From the NCBI RefSeq assembly GCF_015627125.1, contig NZ_VTDO01000005.1, positions 1 through 64,000 on the forward strand: DNA of 64,000 bases. Reading direction: 5' to 3'. The notes under the pieces were generated by a model. That model was not told the origin of the DNA and made no database searches. It saw nothing but the letters and a program-made list of their open reading frames with translations. How positions within the stretch are numbered: the first letter of the stretch is position 1; the number at the start of each line of letters is the position of its first letter. The translations under genes and the position numbers were made by a program. Positions 56,023 through 64,000 of the stretch are shown here, in pieces. The DNA is from Acinetobacter rathckeae (lineage in GTDB: Bacteria; Pseudomonadota; Gammaproteobacteria; Pseudomonadales; Moraxellaceae).

Positions 56023-56931
56023 ATGTCTGTACAAAAGAAAAAAATAGCACGTCGTCGTATTCATGGCGTATTTCTACTTAATAAGCCTTTGGATATAAGC
56101 TCTAATGCAGCATTACAAAAAGTACGTTGGTTATTTCGTGCAGAAAAAGCAGGTCATACAGGTGCATTAGACCCTTTAGCAACAGGGCTTTTACCGATTT
56201 GTTTGGGTGAGGCGACTAAGTTTTCACATTATTTATTAGAGTCGGTAAAACGTTATCAGACCACGTTGAAGTTAGGTGAAACCACAACTACAGGTGATGT
56301 AGAGGGTGAAATTTTACACAAGCGTCCTGTTCCAGTATTAACAGAAGAAAAAATTGAGCAAGTATTGGCTACTTTTCGTGGTCATACGCAACAAATTCCA
56401 CCGATGTATTCGGCTTTAAAGAAACAAGGTCGTCCACTATATGAACTTGCACGGCAGGGTATTACGGTAGAGCGAGAGCCACGTCCCGTGTTTGTAGAGC
56501 ATTTACAGCTACTTGAATGGACTGAAAATACGCTCACTTTAGATGTAGTGTGTTCAAAAGGCACTTATATCCGTGTATTAGGTGAAGATATTGGTGAAGC
56601 ACTTGGCTGTGGCGCACATTTGTCTGCCTTGCATCGTACAGCGACAGGACATTTTCATATTATTCCAGAATATACCATTGAATATTTGGAAAGCTTAACT
56701 GAACAGCAACGAGAAGAATTATTACTCCCTGCTTTTGAAGCGGTGTCATATTTACCAAAAGTACAAGTACCAGAAGGTAGAGCCTCTTATTTTTGTAATG
56801 GCTTAGAAAGTAATATCGATGCAGAAGAAGCAGAAAAAGTATTGGTCTTTGATGGTGAACGCTGTTTAGGGCTTGCTGAAATTACCAATAAAAAACGTCT
56901 AGTACCAAAGCGTGTACTCAATTTAAATTAA
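56023..56931 (+). CDS. truB: tRNA pseudouridine-55 synthase
   Basis: Pseudouridine synthase of 302 residues making psi-55 in the T loop of tRNAs. Motifs: [15 protein letters not shown] near 14, the catalytic Asp in [22 protein letters not shown] near 46, and the [19 protein letters not shown] segment near 178. The C-terminal third is the TruB-specific extension. Here truB stands apart from the usual infB-rbfA-truB-rpsO cluster. Confidence 0.96.
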   Translation: MSVQKKKIARRRIHGVFLLNKPLDISSNAALQKVRWLFRAEKAGHTGALDPLATGLLPICLGEATKFSHYLLESVKRYQTTLKLGETTTTGDVEGEILHKRPVPVLTEEKIEQVLATFRGHTQQIPPMYSALKKQGRPLYELARQGITVEREPRPVFVEHLQLLEWTENTLTLDVVCSKGTYIRVLGEDIGEALGCGAHLSALHRTATGHFHIIPEYTIEYLESLTEQQREELLLPAFEAVSYLPKVQVPEGRASYFCNGLESNIDAEEAEKVLVFDGERCLGLAEITNKKRLVPKRVLNLN

Positions 56932-56946
56932 ATAACAGGATCGGAT

Positions 56947-57720
56947 ATGGATATTGATGTATTTACAGCCATTACTTTAATTGGCTTTGCATTTACTGCA
57001 GGGGCAATAGATGCAGCTGTTGGTGGTGGTGGTCTTATCCAGATTCCCGGTTTAATGAGTACATTTCCGCAGATGTCTACGGCAACTGTGATTGGTACAA
57101 ATAAATTATCCTCTATTTTTGGTACAGCATCGGCCGCCTATACTTTTGCAAAGAAAGTAAAGTTGCAGTGGAAACTACTAATTATTATTGCAATATGTGC
57201 TTTGGTGAGTTCATTTGCAGGTGCTGCTTGTTTGTCTATGATTCCACAGTCGGTTTTACGCCCTTTTGTGTTGGTTATGCTGATTGTGATTGCCATTTAT
57301 ACGTTTATGAAAAAAGACTTCGGTCAGGTGCATACACAGTTAGAGATGACAACAAAAGTTCTCATTTTAGCAGCCATTGGTAGTCTGATTATTGGGTTTT
57401 ATGATGGTATTTTTGGCCCAGGGACAGGTAGCTTTTTTATTTTCTTCTTTATTCGATTTTTAGGGGTAGATTTTTTACATGCATCTGCATTGTCTAAAAT
57501 TGGTAATTTTATGACTAATTTGGCGGCTTTAAGCTTTTTAGCACCCACAGGGCATGTACTACTAACGATTGGTTTGATGATGGCCATGGCCAATGTAGTG
57601 GGTTCAGTCGTTGGGGTGCGTGTGGCGATTAAGTATGGCAGTGGCTTTGTTCGTAAAATATTTTTAGTACTTGTAAGCGTGTTAATTTGTCGTATTGGGT
57701 ATCAAACACTGACGATGTAA
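56947..57720 (+). CDS. TSUP family permease (TauE/SafE)
   Basis: Inner-membrane protein of 257 residues with seven or eight hydrophobic helices. The TauE/SafE halves are seen as AGAIDAAVGGGGLIQIPGL near 18 and FYDGIFGPGTGSFFIFFFI near 152, each with the glycine-rich hairpin of the family. Members export or import sulfite, sulfoacetate or other organosulfur anions; the substrate here is unknown. It follows truB by 15 bp and may share its transcript. Confidence 0.9.
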   Translation: MDIDVFTAITLIGFAFTAGAIDAAVGGGGLIQIPGLMSTFPQMSTATVIGTNKLSSIFGTASAAYTFAKKVKLQWKLLIIIAICALVSSFAGAACLSMIPQSVLRPFVLVMLIVIAIYTFMKKDFGQVHTQLEMTTKVLILAAIGSLIIGFYDGIFGPGTGSFFIFFFIRFLGVDFLHASALSKIGNFMTNLAALSFLAPTGHVLLTIGLMMAMANVVGSVVGVRVAIKYGSGFVRKIFLVLVSVLICRIGYQTLTM

Positions 57721-57726
57721 TACACG

Positions 57727-57765
57727 ATGAAAAAAATAGCTGAGTAAATCAGCTATTTTTTTCAT
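57727..57765. terminator. Bidirectional terminator between the TSUP gene and the EamA gene
   Basis: A perfect 17-bp stem (57727-57743 with 57749-57765) with a 5-nt loop carries A and T runs on both sides. It overlaps the last codons of the convergent EamA gene. Confidence 0.9.
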
Positions 57766-58606
57766 TTAATGTGACCCCAATCGCAGCCACCATAATGAGT
57801 ATTAAAGAAATCCACTGTGTGAGCGAAATAAACTCATGTAAAAAAACTAAGCCAGACAATGCAGCTAATACAGGTGATAAGCTAGACAGTGTGCCGTAAC
57901 TGATACTAGATAGCTGTTTTAATGCGAGTAAGTCGAGCGTGTAGGGAATGGCTGTTGCCAGTATGGCGATGATCATACCAGACCACCAAAACTCAGGGTG
58001 AGTAAAGACAGGGCTATGCTGAAAAGCACTGATCGGCAGTAAAAAAAGTGTAGAAATGACTAAGGCAATGCTCAGTGCATGCATACCAATATTGAGTTTA
58101 ACGACACGTTGTCCGTAATAAATATAAAATGCCCAGCATAGGCCTGCACCCAGTGAGCAAGCGGCGCCAAACCATGAAAATTCAAGGGTATTGAGTTGGG
58201 TCCAAGGTACCATGAGGCCAATACCGATAATGGTTAAAATGACCCAAAAAAAATCAGATATTTTACGTATAGATAAAAAAGCTAAACCCAGCGGGCCAAG
58301 AAACTCTAAGCCTACAGCAATGCCTTGTGGTAACTTGCCAAGAGACAAATAAAATAAAGCATTCATCAGCCCTAGTGAAAAGCTATAAATGAGTAAATTT
58401 CGCCATTTGAGTGTTTTTAACTGCGGAATAATTTTCCAAGATTTGAACATGACACAAACAATCACCGTAGCAAAAAACATGCGAAGTAAAGTGACACTGA
58501 TTGGGTCAAGTTGTTCCATCAGTTGTTTGGCAAAGGATGCACTAATTTGATATGAGACCATGGATAAAATCATATAAACCACGGCCATTGGGTAATTATT
58601 TGGCAT
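57749..58606 (-). CDS. EamA/DMT family transporter (first of two)
   Basis: Inner-membrane protein of 285 residues with ten predicted helices in two EamA repeats. GLEFLGPLGLAFL near 100 and LSSISYGTLSSLSPVLAALSGLVFLHE near 245 are typical of RhtA-like metabolite exporters. It lies 26 bp behind a similar gene (58633-59526), sharing blocks such as LARLPLGIVVAIEFLGPLS/LGKLPQGIAVGLEFLGPLG, so the two are tandem paralogues. The substrate is unknown. The start ATG has no strong Shine-Dalgarno. Confidence 0.86.
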   Translation of the reverse strand: MPNNYPMAVVYMILSMVSYQISASFAKQLMEQLDPISVTLLRMFFATVIVCVMFKSWKIIPQLKTLKWRNLLIYSFSLGLMNALFYLSLGKLPQGIAVGLEFLGPLGLAFLSIRKISDFFWVILTIIGIGLMVPWTQLNTLEFSWFGAACSLGAGLCWAFYIYYGQRVVKLNIGMHALSIALVISTLFLLPISAFQHSPVFTHPEFWWSGMIIAILATAIPYTLDLLALKQLSSISYGTLSSLSPVLAALSGLVFLHEFISLTQWISLILIMVAAIGVTLNEKNS

Positions 58607-58632
58607 AACAGTCACAGCGTTGTGTCAATGAT

Positions 58633-59526
58633 TTAAAGTTGTTGTATTTCTGAGATACGTTGTTTTTTACTGCGTTGTATTGAGTAAGTACAGCCAATAG
58701 ATGCACTAATAATCGTACACAGTGCAATCCACTGCGTAAAGAGTAGGTTTTCATGTAAAAAAAGAAAGCCAATGATGGCGGCAATCGCTGGCTCTAGGCT
58801 GGTCATTGTACCAAAGACTAAAGGAGGTAAGCGTTTGAGTGCCATAATATCGAGTGAAAACGGCAATGCACCGGAAAGTATTGCGACCACTAGAAAATAA
58901 CCTAAAGCGTGTACATTGAAAATACTGCTGATGGTACTTGTGAAGTATGCAAAAGGAAAAATAATACATGCACCAAGCATCATCCCAAGTGCAACGGTAT
59001 GTTGGTTAGATATGCCTGTATTTCTTTTTGCTGAGATAATATAAAAAGCCCAACCAGTACCTGCACCTAATGCATATAATGCACCGAGCCAGTCAAAGGC
59101 GTATTGTGTTTGTTTAAAGGGAATCAGTAGAATAATACCAATCACAGCCAAACCCACCCAAATAAAATCAGTTTTTTGTTTGGCGTAATACAGGGCTACA
59201 CTTAAAGGGCCAAGAAATTCAATCGCCACAACAATACCAAGGGGAAGGCGTGCTAAAGCGAGATAAAATAAAGCATTCATGGCGGCCAAAGATGAGCCAT
59301 AGATCAACATGTTTTTCCAAACGATGTTGCGAAATTGCATCTGCCATAGTTTACTGAAACAGGCCAAGATCATTGCACCAAATCCTAAACGCATGACTGC
59401 AACCACCAAAACATGGTGTGATTGAAACAAAACTTTGGCAAATGAACTACCGAATTGAATACTAAAAATAGAAATAATCAGTAGTAGAACTGCACCTGCA
59501 TAGTGACTGTGTTGAGAATTTTGCAT
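58633..59526 (-). CDS. EamA/DMT family transporter, RhtA-like (second of two)
   Basis: Inner-membrane protein of 297 residues with ten helices in two EamA repeats (QFGSSFAKVLF near 26; LKRLPPLVFGTMTSLEPAIAAIIGFLFLHE near 230). RhtA exports threonine and homoserine; here the substrate is unassigned. It lies upstream of its paralogue on the same strand and 67 bp downstream of serA, with a terminator between. Confidence 0.87.
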   Translation of the reverse strand: MQNSQHSHYAGAVLLLIISIFSIQFGSSFAKVLFQSHHVLVVAVMRLGFGAMILACFSKLWQMQFRNIVWKNMLIYGSSLAAMNALFYLALARLPLGIVVAIEFLGPLSVALYYAKQKTDFIWVGLAVIGIILLIPFKQTQYAFDWLGALYALGAGTGWAFYIISAKRNTGISNQHTVALGMMLGACIIFPFAYFTSTISSIFNVHALGYFLVVAILSGALPFSLDIMALKRLPPLVFGTMTSLEPAIAAIIGFLFLHENLLFTQWIALCTIISASIGCTYSIQRSKKQRISEIQQL

Positions 59527-59547
59527 CTTGCACCGTGATGAATGAAT

Positions 59548-59576
59548 AAAAAAGCCACAACAACGTTGTGGCTCTT
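59548..59576 (-). terminator. Intrinsic terminator of serA
   Basis: A perfect 9-bp stem (59553-59561 with 59565-59573) with a 3-nt loop is followed on the minus strand by a run of T. It lies between serA and the downstream EamA gene. Confidence 0.8.
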
Positions 59577-59593
59577 TAGTCTAATATTGGTGT

Positions 59594-60826
59594 TTAAAAT
59601 AAAACACGAATACGAATGGTTCCTTGGACTTGGTGTAGCATATCTAATGCTTCTTTTGAAGCAGAAGCATCTACATCCATAATCAAGTAGCCGACATCGC
59701 CTTTAGTCATGAGTGTTTGACTTGAGATGTTCACTTCTTGTTCAGCAAATAGTGTATTTACTTTAGACAATACGCCTGGCACATTTTTATGAATGTGTAA
59801 TAAACGGTGTTTGCCTTCAGTCAATGGTAAAGCAATTTCTGGGAAGTTGACCGCAGAAAGTGTCATGCCTTTGTCTGAGTAAGCTACAAATTTTTCAGCC
59901 ACTTCTAAGCCAATATTGGCTTGAGCTTCAACGGTTGAACCACCTACGTGAGGGGTTAAAATCACGTTGTCTAAGCCACGAAGAGGTGATTGAAACTCTT
60001 CGCTATTGCCTTTAGGCTCTTTAGGGAAGACATCTACAGCAGCACCAGCAATATGACCAGATTTGATGGCATCAGCAAGGTCTTCAATCACGACACATGT
60101 ACCACGTGCAGCATTTAAGAAGATAGAACCCTGCTTCATTTTGTCAAATTGGGTTTTGGTGAAGAAATTACGTGTTGATGGTAAGTCTGGTACGTGTAAA
60201 GTTACGACATCAGCAGTTTCAAGTAGTTCATCAAGTGAGCCGACTTGGCGTGCATTACCCATTGGTAATTTGGTTACAGTGTCATAGTAAATGACCTGCA
60301 TGCCTAGGCTTTCAGCAAGTACAGATAGCTGTGAACCAATTGAACCGTAGCCGACAATACCGAGTGTTTTACCACGAGCTTCATATGAGCCCACAGCAGT
60401 TTTTTGCCAGCCACCACGGTGACAGCTCATTGATTTTTCAGGTACGCCACGTAGCAGTAAAATCGTTTCTGCTAAAACTAACTCAGCTACTGAACGTGTG
60501 TTTGAGTAAGGGGCATTAAATACAGGAATACCAAGTTCCATGGCAGCATCAACATCAACTTGGTTGGTACCGATACAGAAGCAACCCACAGCAATCAATT
60601 TTTCTGCTGATGCAAAGATATCAGCAGTCAGTTGAGTACGGGAACGTATACCAATAAAGTGTGCATCTTTGATGGCTTCTTTTAAAGCATCGCCTTCAAG
60701 GGCAGTTTTGTGGTATTCAATGTTGGTATAACCAGCTGCATTTAAAGTGTTAATTGCATTTTGGTGTACACCTTCTAGTAATAAAAAACGAATTTTGTCT
60801 TTATCAAGAGAAAGAAGTTGGCTCAT
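59594..60826 (-). CDS. serA: D-3-phosphoglycerate dehydrogenase
   Basis: First enzyme of serine synthesis, 410 residues as in E. coli. The NAD-binding domain shows GIVGYGSIGSQLSVLAESLG near 155, the catalytic Arg in LNAARGT near 240, Glu in VDVFPKEP, and His in LTPHVGGST near 292. The C-terminal ACT domain (~340-410) is the serine feedback site. The family also reduces 2-oxoglutarate to D-2-hydroxyglutarate. It is divergent from the flavoprotein dehydrogenase at 60915. Confidence 0.97.
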   Translation of the reverse strand: MSQLLSLDKDKIRFLLLEGVHQNAINTLNAAGYTNIEYHKTALEGDALKEAIKDAHFIGIRSRTQLTADIFASAEKLIAVGCFCIGTNQVDVDAAMELGIPVFNAPYSNTRSVAELVLAETILLLRGVPEKSMSCHRGGWQKTAVGSYEARGKTLGIVGYGSIGSQLSVLAESLGMQVIYYDTVTKLPMGNARQVGSLDELLETADVVTLHVPDLPSTRNFFTKTQFDKMKQGSIFLNAARGTCVVIEDLADAIKSGHIAGAAVDVFPKEPKGNSEEFQSPLRGLDNVILTPHVGGSTVEAQANIGLEVAEKFVAYSDKGMTLSAVNFPEIALPLTEGKHRLLHIHKNVPGVLSKVNTLFAEQEVNISSQTLMTKGDVGYLIMDVDASASKEALDMLHQVQGTIRIRVLF

Positions 60827-60914
60827 TACGGCTCCGCTAGAAAGGCCAAATGTTGGTCGCAGTATGATAACATAATGCGTAACAACTTGTTTATTTCTTG
60901 CTGGGTTTGCCTTG

Positions 60915-62324
60915 ATGAATATTGCAGCACCATTATCGCCACAATTATTGACTGAACTAAGCTCTATTGTGGGTGAAAGCCGTATTAAGACAGATGATTT
61001 AAGTTTACAAACGTGGGGGTGTGACTATACCAAACACTTTGATCCTAAACCTTCTGTGGTTGTCTTTCCAACGTCTACAGAGCAAGTGCAACAGATTGTA
61101 CAGTTTGCTAATAAAAATCAATTGGCCATTACGCCATCGGGCGGACGTACAGGTTTATCTGCAGGTGCAGTGGCCGCTAACGGTGAGATTGTTGTTAGCT
61201 TAGATAAAATGAATCAGGTCGTAGACTTTTTTCCTGCTGACCGTATGGTGCGTGTTCAAGCGGGTATGCTCACAGAGCAATTACAACAGTACGCTGAAGA
61301 GCAAGGTTTGTATTATCCTGTCGATTTTGCTTCTGCTGGTTCAAGCCAAATGGGTGGCAATATTGCGACTAATGCAGGTGGTATTAAAGTCATTAAATAT
61401 GGCATGACACGTAATTGGGTGTTGGGGCTGACCGTTGTTACGGGTAAAGGTGATGTATTACGTATTAATAAAGGCATGATTAAAAATGCTACAGGTTATG
61501 CGTTGCAACACTTATTTATTGGTGGTGAAGGCACACTAGGCATTGTGACTGAGGCTGAGATCAAATTAGACCGTCAACCGCAAGATTTGCAAGTGATGGT
61601 ATTAGGTGTGCCAGATTTTGACGCAGTGATGCCAATTTTACATGCATTTCAAAGTAAAATAGACCTAACTGCATTTGAGTTCTTTGGTGAAGTTGCTATG
61701 CAGAAAGTGTTAGATCATGGTCATGTGCAACGCCCATTTGATACCGAATGTCCATTTTATGTATTACTTGAATTTGAAGCGCCGTATGAACCTATTATGG
61801 ATAAGGCGATGGAAATTTTTGAGCATTGCATGGAAGAAGGGTGGGTGCTTGATGGGGTACTTAGTCAAAGTTTAGATCAAGTAGAAAGCCTATGGCGTTT
61901 ACGTGAAGATATTTCTGAGTCGATTGCACCATTTACGCCGTATAAAAATGATATTTCTGTGCTTGTCACACATGTACCGGCATTTATTAAAGATATTGAA
62001 GAAATTGTACAAAACAATTACCCAGACTTTGAAATTTGCTGGTTTGGTCATATTGGTGATGGTAACTTACATTTAAATATTTTGAAGCCACAAGATTTAA
62101 GCAAAGATGAATTTTTTGCCAAATGCCAAGTGGTGAACCAATATGTCTTTGATACAGTACAAAAGTATGACGGTTCGATTTCAGCTGAACATGGCGTGGG
62201 TATGACTAAAAAGCCATATTTAGCTTATACCCGCAGTGCTGAAGAAATTGAATATATGAAAGCGTTAAAGCAAGTGTTTGATCCAAATGCAGTGATGAAC
62301 CCAGGTAAATTATTTGACCTATAA
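60915..62324 (+). CDS. FAD-linked 2-hydroxyacid dehydrogenase, D-2-hydroxyglutarate dehydrogenase-like
   Basis: Flavoenzyme of 469 residues of the GlcD/DLD group. The FAD-binding-4 domain carries PSGGRTGLSAGAVA near 75 and the GGNIATNAGGIKVIKYG segment near 145. The C-terminal substrate domain has metal-binding His motifs WFGHIGDGNLHLNIL near 378 and SAEHGVGMTKK near 424. Position beside serA favours D-2-hydroxyglutarate oxidation, which removes the SerA side product, but D-lactate or glycolate oxidation cannot be excluded. The ATG at 60915 is preceded by an in-frame TTG. Confidence 0.85.
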   Translation: MNIAAPLSPQLLTELSSIVGESRIKTDDLSLQTWGCDYTKHFDPKPSVVVFPTSTEQVQQIVQFANKNQLAITPSGGRTGLSAGAVAANGEIVVSLDKMNQVVDFFPADRMVRVQAGMLTEQLQQYAEEQGLYYPVDFASAGSSQMGGNIATNAGGIKVIKYGMTRNWVLGLTVVTGKGDVLRINKGMIKNATGYALQHLFIGGEGTLGIVTEAEIKLDRQPQDLQVMVLGVPDFDAVMPILHAFQSKIDLTAFEFFGEVAMQKVLDHGHVQRPFDTECPFYVLLEFEAPYEPIMDKAMEIFEHCMEEGWVLDGVLSQSLDQVESLWRLREDISESIAPFTPYKNDISVLVTHVPAFIKDIEEIVQNNYPDFEICWFGHIGDGNLHLNILKPQDLSKDEFFAKCQVVNQYVFDTVQKYDGSISAEHGVGMTKKPYLAYTRSAEEIEYMKALKQVFDPNAVMNPGKLFDL

Positions 62325-62356
62325 TGACTTCTGAAAAGCAGTACATGTTTTAAGAT

Positions 62357-62389
62357 TAAACCCTGCCTCTGGTAGGGTTTAGTTTTTTA
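62357..62389 (+). terminator. Intrinsic terminator after the flavoprotein dehydrogenase gene
   Basis: An 11-bp stem with one G-T pair (62357-62367 with 62371-62381), 3-nt loop, then a run of six T. Confidence 0.82.
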
Positions 62390-62424
62390 GTGTGGGTCAT
62401 GGCATCTGAGATCAGCAGGGTCAT

Positions 62425-62459
62425 AAAAAAAAGCCCCTACAATATTGTATTGTAAGGGC
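62425..62459 (-). terminator. Intrinsic terminator of the aminopeptidase gene
   Basis: A 12-bp stem with one mismatch (62433-62444 with 62448-62459) and a 3-nt loop is followed on the minus strand by a run of eight T. Confidence 0.82.
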
Positions 62460-62473
62460 AATTTTATGTGTTG

Positions 62474-64000
62474 TTAAATCGCTTGAGTGCGTTCAATGAG
62501 CCATGCTTTCACATCACCTTCAAGGTGTTCACCAAGCACAGTTCTTACGTGTTCATGGTATTGGTTAAGCCAAGCTTTTTCAGGTGCTGTGATCAAATCA
62601 TTTTGAATACAACGGGTATCAATCGGACAGAGTGTCAGTGTTTCAAACTTTAAGAATGATCCGTAGCCGTAATCCTCTGTAGCAACCAAGATGTTGGCAA
62701 CCAGATTTTCTATACGAATTCCCCATTGTTGATCACGATATAGTCCTGGCTCAATGGAGGTCACCATGCCTTCACGCATAGCAACATTTGCACTGATTGG
62801 TGTGTGGTATGAAATGTTTTGAGGGCCTTCATGTACGTTGAGTGCAAAACCGACGCCGTGACCTGTACCGTGTCTGTAGTCAAGTTGGTGTTGCCAAAGT
62901 GGTTGGCGTGCAATGCTGTCGAGCAGTGGTGCTGCAAGGCCTTCAGGAAATACCGCTTGTGAGAGTGCAATATTACTTTTGAGCACAAGGGTATAGTCTT
63001 GACACTGTTCTATTGATGGTGTGCCAATCGGGACTACACGGGTAATGTCTGTTGTGCCATCGTGGTATTGTGCACCTGAGTCTATGAGTAGTAAGCCATC
63101 GCCATGAATGTGTGAAAATGCGTCTGGTGTAGCACGGTAGTGAGGCAAAGCCCCATTTTCGTTAAATCCTGCAATGGTTGGGAAGCTTAGGCCTGTGAAG
63201 CCCTCTTGTTGAGCTCTGAAATGAGTCAGCTTTTCATCAATGGTGAGTTCATTAATGGCATCATTATTTTTTAAGGCTTGTTCTAGCCAGTGAAAGAAGT
63301 GACATAGTGCAACACCATCTTTAAGCATGGCATGTTTAATATGCTCTATTTCACTTGGTGTTTTACAGGCTTTTAAAAAGGTGCTTGGGTTGGTTGCTTG
63401 AATCACTTCAATGTGACTTGCAATCGCATGGGCATGATATAGCGTGACTTTACTTGGATCAATGAGAATTTTTGTGGTTTCTAATTGTGCTAAGAAACGG
63501 GCACTGTCTTCGTAGTTGTGAATGTGAATGCGTTCTTGATCAAAAATGTCTTTGACTTCGGCAGGAAGCTTATCTTGATCAATAAACAGCGTTGTGGTTT
63601 TGTCATTAGCAATGTATAGATGAGCCAAAAATACAGGGTTATATTCGACATCGTTGCCACGACAGTTCAGTAACCATGCAATGTCGTCAAGACTTGAGAT
63701 GAAATGGCCATCTATACCATGTTCATTGAGGTAACGACAAACTTCGGCAATTTTGTCTTTGAGTGATAGGGTATTTAGCCCTTCTTGCATGCTATAAATT
63801 GGTTGTTTGGGAAGTGCAGGGCGGTCTGTCCAAATTGGGTCAACCAAGTCTTTAATGGTGTGTAAAGCAATTTCTTTTTCTTTAAGTGCTTTTGAAAGCT
63901 GTTCGAATTGTGTTAGTGAAAGGACTCGACCATCAATGGCGACAATTTGATTGGCAGAGAGTTTATGGGTCAGCCATGAGGTGTAGTGTGAATCAGGGTC
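62474..64000 (-). CDS. Xaa-Pro aminopeptidase family protein (M24B), 5' end outside the window
   Basis: Metallopeptidase; the reading frame stays open to the right edge of the window, so the N-terminus is missing. About 508 residues are visible. A creatinase-like N-terminal domain precedes the M24 catalytic domain: metal ligands LLIDSGAQYHDGTTDITR (two Asp), HGTGHGVG (His), MVTSIEPGLY (Glu) and IRIENLVA (Glu). The C-terminal extension with WLNQYHEHVR is typical of the eukaryote-like P-type aminopeptidase. It removes an N-terminal residue preceding proline. Probably a single gene with its own terminator. Confidence 0.92.
   Translation of the reverse strand, partial: DPDSHYTSWLTHKLSANQIVAIDGRVLSLTQFEQLSKALKEKEIALHTIKDLVDPIWTDRPALPKQPIYSMQEGLNTLSLKDKIAEVCRYLNEHGIDGHFISSLDDIAWLLNCRGNDVEYNPVFLAHLYIANDKTTTLFIDQDKLPAEVKDIFDQERIHIHNYEDSARFLAQLETTKILIDPSKVTLYHAHAIASHIEVIQATNPSTFLKACKTPSEIEHIKHAMLKDGVALCHFFHWLEQALKNNDAINELTIDEKLTHFRAQQEGFTGLSFPTIAGFNENGALPHYRATPDAFSHIHGDGLLLIDSGAQYHDGTTDITRVVPIGTPSIEQCQDYTLVLKSNIALSQAVFPEGLAAPLLDSIARQPLWQHQLDYRHGTGHGVGFALNVHEGPQNISYHTPISANVAMREGMVTSIEPGLYRDQQWGIRIENLVANILVATEDYGYGSFLKFETLTLCPIDTRCIQNDLITAPEKAWLNQYHEHVRTVLGEHLEGDVKAWLIERTQAI

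Noticed and set aside
57749..59526. Two EamA genes as a recent duplication
   Set aside because: They share the fold and short blocks but differ along most of their length, so the duplication is old or they arose independently.
1..64000. CRISPR array, prophage or insertion sequence
   Set aside because: No regularly spaced repeats, transposase, integrase or phage structural genes were seen on either strand.

Overview
The window is about 64 kb of an AT-rich (roughly 40% GC by eye) gammaproteobacterial chromosome, almost certainly Acinetobacter or a very close Moraxellaceae relative. The main evidence is: (i) a competence/type IV pilus minor-pilin operon lying between ispH and rpsP-rimM-trmD-rplS, the arrangement I associate with Acinetobacter comB/comC/comE/comF; (ii) a SpoT whose hydrolase half is intact but whose synthetase half is degenerate, a Moraxellaceae trait; (iii) a BlsA-like BLUF photoreceptor; and (iv) the pilB-pilC-pilD-coaE order. 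I saw no prophage, insertion sequence or CRISPR array.

Layout. 1-3.9 kb: htpG with a candidate heat-shock promoter, an outer-membrane-like protein, a LysE exporter. 4.4-10 kb: an iron-acquisition island with an AraC/PchR-like regulator facing a receptor-MFS importer-siderophore-interacting-protein operon; both promoters have Fur-box-like sites and no siderophore biosynthesis genes are present. 10-14.1 kb: frnE and a fadB/fadA-like pair that has lost most catalytic residues. 14.3-21.3 kb: uvrC, pgsA, then an IclR regulator divergent from an aaeB-aaeX-aaeA-type efflux operon. 21.3-30 kb: ruvX, yqgE, recN, ppnP, rlmB, coaE and pilD-pilC-pilB. 30.2-31.5 kb: tpiA, secG, tRNA-Leu(GAG). 31.6-34.2 kb: a low-GC block of two unrecognised small genes, the BLUF protein and a META-domain lipoprotein. 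34.4-37 kb: a PglL/WaaL-type ligase, bacterioferritin and Bfd. 37-41.1 kb: an FbpC-FbpA-FbpB-type ferric ABC transporter, again with a Fur-box-like site. 41.1-46.2 kb: ridA, spoT, rpoZ, gmk, ispH. 46.3-53.4 kb: the minor-pilin/competence operon. 53.5-56.9 kb: rpsP-rimM-trmD-rplS and truB. 57-64 kb: a TSUP permease, two EamA exporters, serA divergent from a D-2-hydroxyglutarate-dehydrogenase-like flavoprotein, and a truncated Xaa-Pro aminopeptidase.

How it works together. Iron recurs: siderophore import, ferric ABC import, bacterioferritin storage and Bfd release each appear, and three of the four transcription units have Fur-like operators. Type IV pili are also split across the window: the motor ATPase, platform protein and prepilin peptidase at 26-30 kb, the minor pilins and PilY1 adhesin at 46-53 kb, and a possible pilin-glycosylating ligase at 34-36 kb.

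The points most worth a second look are the intact but catalytically gutted FadB/FadA-like pair (10.9-14.1 kb), the run of hairpins between ridA and fbpC (41.18-41.40 kb), the bacterioferritin lacking most ferroxidase ligands, the break in the usual secG-tRNA-Leu-rimP order, and a structured leader before rplS.
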